A stretch of DNA of 25,687 nt from Sporisorium sorghi (lineage: Eukaryota; Basidiomycota; Ustilaginomycetes; Ustilaginales; Ustilaginaceae): positions 1 to 25,687 of the forward strand of contig JALCCG010000296.1 in assembly GCA_023212695.1 (NCBI GenBank). Reading direction: 5' to 3'. The number at the start of each line of letters is the position of its first letter. The first letter of the stretch is position 1. The notes below the pieces were generated by a model. The model ran no database searches. It was not told the DNA's origin and worked only from the letters and a program-made list of their open reading frames with translations. This document shows, piece by piece, positions 7,450-15,211 of this stretch. A program made the translations under genes and the position numbers.

Positions 7450-10392
7450 ATGAAGGCCATACTCCGTCCAAACCGTCTCCTCCTACCGGCATCGAGGCCA
7501 CCGCAATCCGCGGCAGCTCGCAATGTCTCATCCAGCTCATCAGCCAGCTCATCCAGGGCAGCCGCACTCGCCAAAGCCGCCGAAGCCTCTGCCACAGCCT
7601 CCGAGAGACTAGCTGCGGGAGGCGCACCCATCACGGGCCCCTCGTACACCTCACGTCAAGACGCTAACAGGATCGATACCGCTCAGCGCATCTTGTCGGA
7701 CCACGACGAGGCGAGTGCGCACCTCAACCTGAGCTCGTCCCAAGCACGGCGCTCGCGCGCAGCTCGGTTCGGGACCAGTCGACACACGACCTACGCCTCC
7801 CCGCTCTTCTCGGGCTCCGCTTCCGGCCAGACCAGTGGCAAAGCTGCTGAACCGCACGAGGAGGAGGACGAGGACCAGCTGGCGCTGGCGTACGCATCGC
7901 CTACGGGGACGTCGACATCGTCGATCTACTTACCCGAGTACGTCGCCTGGGCCATCTCGCAGCTCATTGCCGCCGCGAACGATCCCAAGCTGCTCCGCGC
8001 AGACCATTTGAAGCTAGCACACCTGACGGATCCGCAGGAACATATGGCGGAGGCAGCGCACATCCCGCCAAAGCGTTCATCGCTGCTTCACCTGGCGATG
8101 GTGTCGCCGCATCGGTACGCGGCTATCCTTGCCGTGCTGGCAGAGGTGCGGCAGCGGCTGTCGACGCCTGTGTTTGCGCAGGGTGATGGGGTCGATGTGG
8201 AGCAGGCGCTGCCGAGGTGGACGCCGGACACGGTGCTCGATTTCGACTGTGCGGCGGGCGAGGGGCTGTGGGCGGCAGCGCAGGTGTTTCGGGAGGACGG
8301 GGCGGATGCAGGCAGCTCGACGGCTTTGCAGCGGTACTACGGATACGATCGACGACCGAATCTGCTCAAAAGCGGCAAAAAGGTAGCGCAGAGCTCGGCG
8401 TCCAACGTCTCCCCCGCTGAGCCTGTGAAGCACCAGCGCGAAGTGAAGCTCAAAGAGCAAGGCGAGCAGATCGAGCTCGACGGCATCACGTACTACGAGC
8501 AAGAATCTCCGGACGCCGATCCCGACGCCGACGATCAAGCGGAGGACACGGACGAGCCAGCAGTCGAGTACTTCGCCGGGCCGAAATCCGCCATGGCCTC
8601 AGTCTGGAAAACCTTCCAATCCGTGCCGCTCGCCAGCGACCTCGCTTCCGCCGCTCAATCCGGGCGCACGCTCGCGCTCTCAGCCTTCGCACTCAGCCTC
8701 ATGACCAACGACACGAACCGCTTCGACGCCGTCCAGGCAATGTGGCACTCGGGTGCCGACGTCATCGTCATCATTGACCAGGCCACCCCGCGCGGCTTCG
8801 CCAGCGTTGCCTCGGCGCGTGCACAGCTGCTGCAGCTCGGCAAGCAGGACGCGGCAGGAGCGCACGTCGTAGCGCCCTGCTCGCACGACAAGCCGTGCCC
8901 GCTGCTGCATCCGTTTGCGATCAGCTCGGCGGTGGCGTCGGCGCTGGGCGCGCGCGCGGATAGCGGCAACCCGGCCAAGTCGACCGACGTGTGCGGGTTC
9001 ACGGCGCGGTACCACACGCCGGCGTTTTGGCGGCGCACAAGGCATTCGGACCGCGGCGAGGAGAATGTCGGGTACAGTTATGTGGTTGTGCGGCGCGGGA
9101 GCAGGCCGGGGCTGGTGAGCGAGGCGCAGCGCAGGTTGGCGGCGAGTGGAAGGGAAGGTGGTGCGGACGAGGTGGCGGACGAGGTGGGCAGGCTGGCAAG
9201 GGAGGCGGGGGCGACCAAGACGGGGATTTTGGATTTGCTGAGGAATGCCAAGAGGCAGGGTGAAGAGAGGAGGATGTTGCACGAGGTTGATGCCACTGCT
9301 GCGCTTACGGGGAGTGAGGAGGAGATTGGCGGTGAAAATGCTGCGGAGGGAGAAGAGGGGGCGATGTCGGACGAACAGGCGATGGACGAGCTGCTCAAGC
9401 TCCTGCCGGACGCTGTCAAGGCCGAGTTCGAGGCACACGCCAACAACAGCAGCACCAACGATGCCCAGATGACGCCGGAACAGCTGGACGCTATCATGGC
9501 TTCCGTCCGAGCCTCAATCCCCTCCTCTTCCGCATCCACCTCGTCACCATCCGCCACCGATCCCAACGTCTCCAACCCCACCATCTCCACCACCGACACG
9601 ATCGCCATCGCACCCCCGACCGCCTCCTCCGAGCTCGCGATGCGGCTCGAATCCTACGCCTGGCCCCGCCTGATCCGCTCACCCCTGAAAAAAGGCGGCC
9701 ACGTGACGCTCGACGCCTGCTGCGCTTCTGGCAACATTGAGCGCTTTACCATCAGCAAGGCGTCTGGGAAGCAGGCGTACCAGGACGCGCGCAAGGCCAA
9801 GTGGGGGGATCTGTTCCCGCACCCATCGCGGTCGCGGAGTGTTGTGAAAGTGGTTAACCCCGTGTTTGCGCTCGAGCTGCAGGAGGTGGAGGAGGAAAGG
9901 ACTCGGATGGAGGGGGAGAGAGGGGATGATGGGGTGATGAGTAGGCTGGTGCTGCGTGCGCCGAGCAAGCTCAACGCAGCAGGCGGACAGAAAGGTCTAA
10001 CGGTAGTGCAAGGGCTCGGCGAGGGCGAAGACTCCGACACGATCCTGCACGAGCTCTTTGCCGACCTGCGCGACGAACCCTCCCGCTTGGACCGCATCGA
10101 CCGCGGCGTGGCATCGTACAAACTCATCTCGCCCAACCTCGTCACCCCGACCAAAAAACAAACAAAGCGCATCGCCATCAACTACAGCAACAAGTGGCTC
10201 GGCCCCGCTGGCACCGCCAAGCCCAAACAGCGCATCCAGCGCGGCACACCCATCCACAGCGCAGCCCCGCGCGATGTGACCGGGGAGGAAGGGGCAGCAG
10301 GCTTCGAAAGCACCTTGGGCAAAGCCGTCAAGCAGCGCAGATCGTCAAGGAAAAAGAGTCGCGGCGACTGGGACGGCGAACTCTTCGGCTGA
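7450..10392 (+). CDS. RSM22: Mitochondrial small-subunit assembly factor, Rsm22/METTL17 family
   Basis: 980 aa from ATG 7450 (context AACAATGA). The frame runs upstream only through the poly-T tract. The presequence-like N-terminus (MKAILRPNRLLLPASRPP) is basic, then Ser/Ala-rich. The degenerate methyltransferase motif I, DFDCAAGEGLWAA, starts at D264, followed by YYGYDR. The family's iron-sulfur cysteines appear conserved: C477 and C483 in CSHDKPC, C515 in VCGFTARY, and C757/C758 in DACCASG. The third and fourth are separated by about 240 residues; in METTL17 the gap is far shorter. The extra stretch is acidic and Ser/Ala-rich. Family role: Fe-S-containing factor bound to the maturing mitoribosomal small subunit and needed for mitochondrial translation. 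The protein is long for the family because of this insert and an acidic segment near 350-380. Family call is firm; catalytic activity is doubtful, as in its relatives. Confidence 0.92.
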   Translation: MKAILRPNRLLLPASRPPQSAAARNVSSSSSASSSRAAALAKAAEASATASERLAAGGAPITGPSYTSRQDANRIDTAQRILSDHDEASAHLNLSSSQARRSRAARFGTSRHTTYASPLFSGSASGQTSGKAAEPHEEEDEDQLALAYASPTGTSTSSIYLPEYVAWAISQLIAAANDPKLLRADHLKLAHLTDPQEHMAEAAHIPPKRSSLLHLAMVSPHRYAAILAVLAEVRQRLSTPVFAQGDGVDVEQALPRWTPDTVLDFDCAAGEGLWAAAQVFREDGADAGSSTALQRYYGYDRRPNLLKSGKKVAQSSASNVSPAEPVKHQREVKLKEQGEQIELDGITYYEQESPDADPDADDQAEDTDEPAVEYFAGPKSAMASVWKTFQSVPLASDLASAAQSGRTLALSAFALSLMTNDTNRFDAVQAMWHSGADVIVIIDQATPRGFASVASARAQLLQLGKQDAAGAHVVAPCSHDKPCPLLHPFAISSAVASALGARADSGNPAKSTDVCGFTARYHTPAFWRRTRHSDRGEENVGYSYVVVRRGSRPGLVSEAQRRLAASGREGGADEVADEVGRLAREAGATKTGILDLLRNAKRQGEERRMLHEVDATAALTGSEEEIGGENAAEGEEGAMSDEQAMDELLKLLPDAVKAEFEAHANNSSTNDAQMTPEQLDAIMASVRASIPSSSASTSSPSATDPNVSNPTISTTDTIAIAPPTASSELAMRLESYAWPRLIRSPLKKGGHVTLDACCASGNIERFTISKASGKQAYQDARKAKWGDLFPHPSRSRSVVKVVNPVFALELQEVEEERTRMEGERGDDGVMSRLVLRAPSKLNAAGGQKGLTVVQGLGEGEDSDTILHELFADLRDEPSRLDRIDRGVASYKLISPNLVTPTKKQTKRIAINYSNKWLGPAGTAKPKQRIQRGTPIHSAAPRDVTGEEGAAGFESTLGKAVKQRRSSRKKSRGDWDGELFG

Positions 10393-10651
10393 GTCACCGA
10401 GCACCTTTGTAGAGACACAAACTAGATCACTCTCTGCGACGACTTGCAAACGGTATATTATAAATCAACACATGAAGAACAAAAGAGGTTGCACCAGCAA
10501 GCGCTGTTGCGCGTGTGCGTGTGATGCGAGCTAAAGAATGTGGGCTGAGAACACGGGCCGGAACGAGCGGCCATCAAGAGCAGTCAACGCGCTGTCCTGC
10601 GCTGGTCTGCTATACGTGTCAAATTGCAGCACTACCACCTAGATACTCGGT
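10393..10651. other. Convergent 3' intergenic region (RSM22 / RRM-like gene)
   Basis: The 259 nt between two convergent stop codons include an AT-rich patch (10452-10470) suited to 3'-end formation. No gene is seen. Confidence 0.55.
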
Positions 10652-11662
10652 CTACCCAACCGTAGTCGTCGCTGCCGAGACCCGCGCAGCTTCCGCTGAC
10701 GGCGAAGCAGATGGCGGGATCGAGGTCGGCGAAACGCCCGGGGTGGAGCGCGGCAGAGGCGAAGTTCTGCTCGGAGTGCTAGCAGGGCTCAGACGTTTGC
10801 TGCCACCACCGTTCGAGGTGATATTCGCCGGCGCTGATAGCAAACCTCCATAGACACTAGTGCTTGCAGAACTTTTGGTGCCGTTGGTGCCGTTCTTGGT
10901 GCTGCTGGCGTTGCTGATGTTGCTCAACGAAAGACTGGCAAGATCGGAATCGAGAGTAGCATCGGAAGCCTGGCTGCTGTTGCGCGACATTTTGCTGGGA
11001 GACTCGGCCATGAGACTGGATCTGGCAGCAGCGACAGGGTTTGCGGGGAGACCTGCAATGCCGCTCAGCGTGTCGACGCCGGCCAGCACCCGATTGGCTG
11101 GAGAAGGTCCGCCGTTAGCAGCGTCAAACAGTGCTGCCGCGACGGGTTTAGGCGGCAGATTCGGGTTAGAGCCACTCTGTTGGCGTCGATGTCCAGACGT
11201 GCGTCCGAAGGAAGGCGTATGCGCGTGACCCCGCAGCGGCTTTGCGGGACTGTCAGGCGTGGAAGGTGCTGCAAGCTCGGCGTGTTGCTTGGTGGGACTT
11301 CCCAAGAGACCACCGCCGTTGGAGCGAGAGCGTTGTCGGTTGGAGACACTCGAGATGATGGCGCTCGCATCGTCGCGGTCGTAAGGCTTGATCTTTGCGG
11401 GGACGCCATTGTCGTTGATGAGCTGTTGCGGAGGAGCCATGATGGTGCGGAGGTATGCCTTTTTGGCAGTGGCAGGGTCGGCAAAGATGATGAGCGCAGT
11501 GGTGTCGTCGACCCACTTGATCTTGTAGCCGCCGTTGTCGTCCTCGTAGGCGGCAAAGACCTGTTGCAAGTCGCGCGTCTTGAGCTGAGGAGGGAAGCCG
11601 GAAAGCTGGAGGATGCGGGTGACCAGGGGTGACAAGAGTGGCAATGCAGAGGCGACGGACAT
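10652..11662 (-). CDS. RRM-like protein resembling R3HCC1/R3HCC1L C-terminal domain
   Basis: 336 aa from the first in-frame ATG (11662, ATCATGT). The frame is open 64 codons further upstream without any ATG. Residues about 15-95 form an RRM-like fold: LSGFPPQLKTRDLQQVF, then YKIKWVDDTTALIIF, then DPATAKKAYL. The FPP..LKT.DL and IKWVDDT.AL strings resemble the RRM-like domain of animal R3HCC1/R3HCC1L and related fungal proteins, recalled from the family rather than searched. The rest (100-336) is Ser/Pro/Ala-rich, with SPTK, STPDSPAKP and STPSRTSPLP stretches that look like disordered, phosphorylation-prone sequence. No R3H domain is visible. An RNA-binding role is inference; no pathway can be assigned. 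It is convergent with RSM22, and its upstream side faces the Bin3-like gene. Confidence 0.62.
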   Translation of the reverse strand: MSVASALPLLSPLVTRILQLSGFPPQLKTRDLQQVFAAYEDDNGGYKIKWVDDTTALIIFADPATAKKAYLRTIMAPPQQLINDNGVPAKIKPYDRDDASAIISSVSNRQRSRSNGGGLLGSPTKQHAELAAPSTPDSPAKPLRGHAHTPSFGRTSGHRRQQSGSNPNLPPKPVAAALFDAANGGPSPANRVLAGVDTLSGIAGLPANPVAAARSSLMAESPSKMSRNSSQASDATLDSDLASLSLSNISNASSTKNGTNGTKSSASTSVYGGLLSAPANITSNGGGSKRLSPASTPSRTSPLPRSTPGVSPTSIPPSASPSAEAARVSAATTTVG

Positions 11663-12020
11663 GATGGTGGATGTAGCAATGAGAAGGTGGTGGTATGCGC
11701 AGAGCGTGAAGAGTAGTAGTAGTGACGTAAAGATGGGGTAGAGATGCAGGAAACGATAGCTCGGGGGTTGAGGGCGGTAGGTGGGTATGATACGAAGCTG
11801 GCTAGCGGAATTGTACACGAGAGAAGGTAGCGTTGGATGCGAAGGTGATGCCACACAGCTTTGTCAAGGAGCTCGTAGTGGCGGAAGGGAGAATCAAACT
11901 GAGACTGTGCGAAAAGAGATAACAATAGAGAGTGAATGGTGAAGAGGAGTCGATATGAACGGAAGGGGAGAATGCAGAGGAATGAGGGAGTGAAGGAGGT
12001 ATGATGGAAAAAGAGAGAAG

Positions 12021-12042
12021 GAGAGAGAGAGAGAGAGAGAGA
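12021..12042. repeat. GA dinucleotide repeat (11 units)
   Basis: Perfect GA repeat, read as CT on the coding strand of the RRM-like gene, about 360 nt upstream of its start. Confidence 0.85.
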
Positions 12043-12759
12043 CGATGATGAGGAGGAGATGGTGGACATGGTGGAGACGATGATGACGCCCAAAGATGTC
12101 TGCGCAGCTGCACAGAGCGCGGCAAGACGGCAGCGAGTAAATAAAAAAAAAGCGCGCGCCAAAAAAAAAAGGCAGCAGCACAGCTTGCTCAGCAGCTCAA
12201 CTGCGCAGGGCCGTGCGTGTCTTGCGTGTCTTTTTGAGTTTTCATTACAAACAAATCTGCAGTTGCGCAGCACAGCACAGCACACCGCAGCGCTGCAGAA
12301 GCGACAGACGCGGCGCGTACAGTGGTCTGTCTGCCTCGCCGCATGGTCATCACATCAATCGCCTTTGATGACGGCAAGCAGGGATGAGAGTAGTATGCTT
12401 GAAGAATCAGTTGACGAGCTGCAAGCATTCAGTCACAATAAGTAACCGACTTTGTGTCGGTTCGTCAGCTGGGCCATCAAAGTCTCAAAGAGCTTCGAAG
12501 CGGAGGAGCTTTGAGGATCTACCAAAATCGCAATCGGTCGCTGGATCGCCGATTCGGACATCAAGTCCCACCAACCAAGTGGGCTGCTTGTCGACACCCA
12601 CCAACCTTGCAAGCGCGCATATGAAGGTTGACTGGCCTCGCACTCGCATTGTCTCGCTCTGTGATCATATCCACTCTATAGATCGTCGCATCATTCAAGC
12701 CTCGAATATATTACAGCCTTCGTAAAACATGTCCCAGCAGCTGAGCCTCGACAATCGTG

Positions 12760-12805
<46 letters not shown>
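12760..12805. repeat. Poly(A) tract, 46 A, left of the gap
   Basis: It is similar in length to the tract at 12991-13038 and is followed by a corrupted version of the sequence that follows that tract. It is probably the same genomic tract represented twice. Confidence 0.85.
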
Positions 12806-12807
<2 letters not shown>

Positions 12808-12888
12808 AAGGGACAAAAGTTTTTGGGCAATTTTAAAAAGGTTTTTTTTTTTGCCCCCTTTTCCGCCCCCTTTCATTGTGCCAATTGG
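12806..12888. other. Ghost copy of 13046-13128 (probable sequencing/assembly artefact)
   Basis: Aligned without gaps over 83 positions, 58 match 13046-13128. Nearly all mismatches replace a base by the base just before it in the good copy, for example gttgttcttt to gttttttttt, or tcgctcactt to ttgccccctt. This is the signature of reads losing phase after a homopolymer, not of divergence. Confidence 0.85.
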
Positions 12889-12898
12889 NNNNNNNNNN
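12889..12898. other. Assembly gap (10 N)
   Basis: Ten N bases join two contig ends. The real gap size is unknown and may be zero or negative, given the ghost copy beside it. Confidence 0.98.
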
Positions 12899-12989
12899 TA
12901 TGGGCAGGATGGTCGTCTTGGTGTTTGTTAAGGAGAGACGTCCTAAATGGCTCACCATGTAAAAAAGAAAAAAAAAAGAAAAAAAAAAA

Positions 12990-12990
<1 letters not shown>

Positions 12991-13038
<48 letters not shown>
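12991..13038. repeat. Poly(A) tract, 48 A
   Basis: Preceded by interrupted A-runs from 12961. It ends 85 nt before the Bin3-like ATG. Confidence 0.9.
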
Positions 13039-13041
<3 letters not shown>

Positions 13042-13123
13042 AGCTCCAGGGTCCAACAGTTTTCGGACGATCTGAAAAGTGTTGTTCTTTTCGCTCACTT
13101 TCGAGCCGACTTGCATCGTGCCA

Positions 13124-14287
13124 ATGCGGTCGAACAATGGCAATGGTGATCGCGACGATGACACTTGGCAAAACACTCCAAACAGCGGTCTAGCCGACCC
13201 GAGCGCTCCGCCGATCTACGGCAACTTTCAGCGCTACTATCACATTCGCAACCCTGTCAACACCTCCACCGGCGACGAGGATTCTTCTTCACATCCCGCC
13301 TTGGCCGTCGACAGCCGTGTTTCTGCTATTCTTCGATACCTTTGCCAGCACTACGCTGATCCAGCATACAGCGATACCGCACATGGGGCAAATCCCGTGA
13401 AAGTGCTCGATATCGGATGCAACTCTGGCAAACTCACGATCGAGCTTGCGCAGACCCTGCCTCGACTGTTGCAGCAGAGTGGTCAGCCAGTGGAAGTGCA
13501 GATTCTGGGGGTGGATATCGACCCGTCGCTCATCAGCCAGGCTAAGCAAGCGGCGGCCGTTGCACGTTCGCGGTACCGACCAGAGCAGCTCAAACCAAGC
13601 CGAACTTTGGACCGTAACAGTGGATCGCAGAATGACGCGCTGCCTCCCGAATCTGTCTACTTGCCATCGGTGTTCCCTTTGCTCTACGGCACCATCTCAC
13701 CCGAAGAGGAGCCTCGACACGCAAAGCGACGCAGGACAAACACCTCCACCAACAGTGCTGCAGCCGAACACCTCACCCGACCTCACCTCAACTTCCACGC
13801 CGCCGACTGGCTCCACTCCGCCTCCCCGACACACAGCTACGACCTCACCCTCGCGCTGTCCATCACCAAATGGATCCACATCCAAGGTGGCGACTCTGGT
13901 CTCGTGCGCTTCTTCGCGCGTATTGCTGCGACGCTCCAGCCGGGCGGGCTGCTGGTCCTTGAACGCCAGGAGTGGCCGAGCTACCACTCTGCGAAGAATT
14001 TAGATTCGACGATGAGGGGCAAGATCAAGCGGTTGCAGATGCGTCCTGTGGGCGATTTCGAGTGGTGGCTCGAGTCGTTTGGGTTGAAGTTGGTGGCGGA
14101 GATCGGGTACGGGACGGGCGTGGGGTTTAGGAGGCCGTTGCAGGTGTACAGGAAGGAGGCGGCGCGAAAGGAGGAAGACGAGCTGGCGGCAAAAGCGGCG
14201 GAGGGAGGGGTGCAGAGTGTTCCGTGGGTGGCGAGATCGTCTGCTGCGGCTACGACCCGAGCTTCCGAAACGGCTACTGGAGATTGA
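13124..14287 (+). CDS. Bin3/MEPCE-family RNA 5'-monophosphate methyltransferase
   Basis: 387 aa from the first ATG of the frame (13124). It carries the family's YGNFQRYYHIRNP box (32-44), SAM motif I VLDIGCNSG (94-102), the acidic motif LGVDID (128-133), AADWL (226-230), and the diagnostic LSITKWIHIQGGDSGL (245-260). LQPGGLLVLERQEWPSY (271-287) follows, then a C-terminal YGTGVGFRRPLQVY. The C-terminal 45 residues are a charged, low-complexity tail. Known roles: human MEPCE caps 7SK RNA on its 5' gamma-phosphate, and S. pombe Bmc1 acts with telomerase RNA and U6. The substrate here cannot be read from sequence; fungi generally lack a recognised 7SK, so U6 or telomerase RNA is the likely candidate (inference). 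The upstream sequence is damaged by the assembly gap, so the 5' leader, and conceivably an upstream exon, is unresolved. Confidence 0.88.
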   Translation: MRSNNGNGDRDDDTWQNTPNSGLADPSAPPIYGNFQRYYHIRNPVNTSTGDEDSSSHPALAVDSRVSAILRYLCQHYADPAYSDTAHGANPVKVLDIGCNSGKLTIELAQTLPRLLQQSGQPVEVQILGVDIDPSLISQAKQAAAVARSRYRPEQLKPSRTLDRNSGSQNDALPPESVYLPSVFPLLYGTISPEEEPRHAKRRRTNTSTNSAAAEHLTRPHLNFHAADWLHSASPTHSYDLTLALSITKWIHIQGGDSGLVRFFARIAATLQPGGLLVLERQEWPSYHSAKNLDSTMRGKIKRLQMRPVGDFEWWLESFGLKLVAEIGYGTGVGFRRPLQVYRKEAARKEEDELAAKAAEGGVQSVPWVARSSAAATTRASETATGD

Positions 14288-14428
14288 ACGCGCAGCACAA
14301 CAAAGTGAACAAGTGCGCAATCGTGTGTCGAGGGAATGGCGTGCAACGTGCTGTTCCGGCAACAAACGGTAACAGCACGAGTGACTGATGCTCTTCGGGA
14401 CAACTGGCACTGTATAACCCGAGGCACC

Positions 14429-14442
14429 ATCTAATCTGATTA
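14429..14442. repeat. Inverted repeat, left arm (ATCTAATCTGATTA)
   Basis: Exact reverse complement of 14546-14559. The core CTAATC-T-GATTAG (14431-14443) is itself an interrupted palindrome. Confidence 0.8.
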
Positions 14443-14545
14443 GAACCGACCCGCATGCTAGCCCGCATCGCATCACATCACACACCAGCGCTGCAGCAGC
14501 GCGGCAACGTACTCGGTTCGGCTCACGAGCAGTTGAGGATGATTT

Positions 14546-14559
14546 TAATCAGATTAGAT
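14546..14559. repeat. Inverted repeat, right arm (TAATCAGATTAGAT)
   Basis: Exact reverse complement of 14429-14442, with 103 nt between the arms. It lies about 650 nt upstream of the heme oxygenase ATG. TAATC-type sites are compatible with a homeodomain-class factor, but this is only a guess. Confidence 0.8.
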
Positions 14560-15123
14560 TGGCTCGACTATCACCTCAAACTCAGTCGTTTTCGCTGCAG
14601 CTCCCAGCGAGCCCCTTTGTGTGTCTGCTGTTTGCTGTCGGTGCCGATTCTCGCGACATTGGACATGCAGCATTCCGATCCACCGTCTTTGCTGCCAAGG
14701 CTGGATGTGGACTGACACTGTCAGAGACGAGGTGAGCGGGTGGCTTGGTGGCTTGAGTGTGTCGAGCCGTATCGTCCCGCGTAGGCAGCCATAGCTCTGA
14801 GCACGCAAGCCAAAAAAAGCCGCGCTGGATTGCACAACGCCCCGCCCCTGAGCAGCCTCCCTGCGAGCCTTTTTGAGCAAAAAAATCAAATTTCTTTTTC
14901 GACAGACTCAAGATTCAAGGCACGGCAGCACAGCACGACAGCCGTAGTCGAACCTCGAATACACGGGGTTTTCGCTGTCGAACCTCGCCGTGCCTGGAGT
15001 GCGTCGCTATCTCTGCTTCCCACCTTCTCCTTTCATCAGCGCCCCCCCCCGAACCTCTCATCACCTGTCTCTCGCTCAACCCCACTTCGACTGCCAGCAC
15101 GTACGCACTCAGTTGGACGATCG

Positions 15124-15131
15124 TATATAAA
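15124..15131 (+). promoter_or_regulatory. TATA box of the heme oxygenase gene
   Basis: TATATAAA starts 88 nt before the ATG at 15212, which would leave a leader of roughly 50-60 nt. It is the clearest core-promoter element in the window. Confidence 0.7.
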
Positions 15132-15211
15132 CCTCAGCTGCGGCGATCAGTACCATTCCTCCACCACACCCTCTTCATCGCCATCCATCACCGTTTCGTT
15201 GCTTTTCGACC

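Larger units (their letters stand above)
11663..13123. promoter_or_regulatory. Large divergent intergenic region with assembly gap
   Basis: About 1.46 kb lie between the start codons of the RRM-like gene (-) and the Bin3-like gene (+). Contents are a GA repeat (12021-12042), two poly-A tracts (12760-12805 and 12991-13038), 10 N at 12889-12898, and an 83-nt corrupted copy (12806-12888) of real sequence at 13046-13128. An unremarkable open frame at 12384-12725 has no recognisable content. Positions 12806-12990 should not be trusted. Confidence 0.7.
14288..15211. promoter_or_regulatory. Upstream region of the heme oxygenase gene
   Basis: These 924 nt lie between two plus-strand genes. They hold a 14-bp inverted-repeat pair (14429-14442 and 14546-14559), a C-run (15043-15050) and a TATA box (15124-15131). 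Open frames here lack support. Confidence 0.6.

Noticed and set aside
11065..12285. 406-codon minus-strand frame
   Set aside because: Shares the region with the RRM-like gene in another frame; Ser/Leu-rich from CT-rich leader sequence, no domain.
12384..12725. 113-codon plus-strand frame
   Set aside because: No recognisable content and no supporting signal.
12757..13149. Poly-Lys open frame across the gap
   Set aside because: It is made only of poly-A, the ghost copy and N bases.
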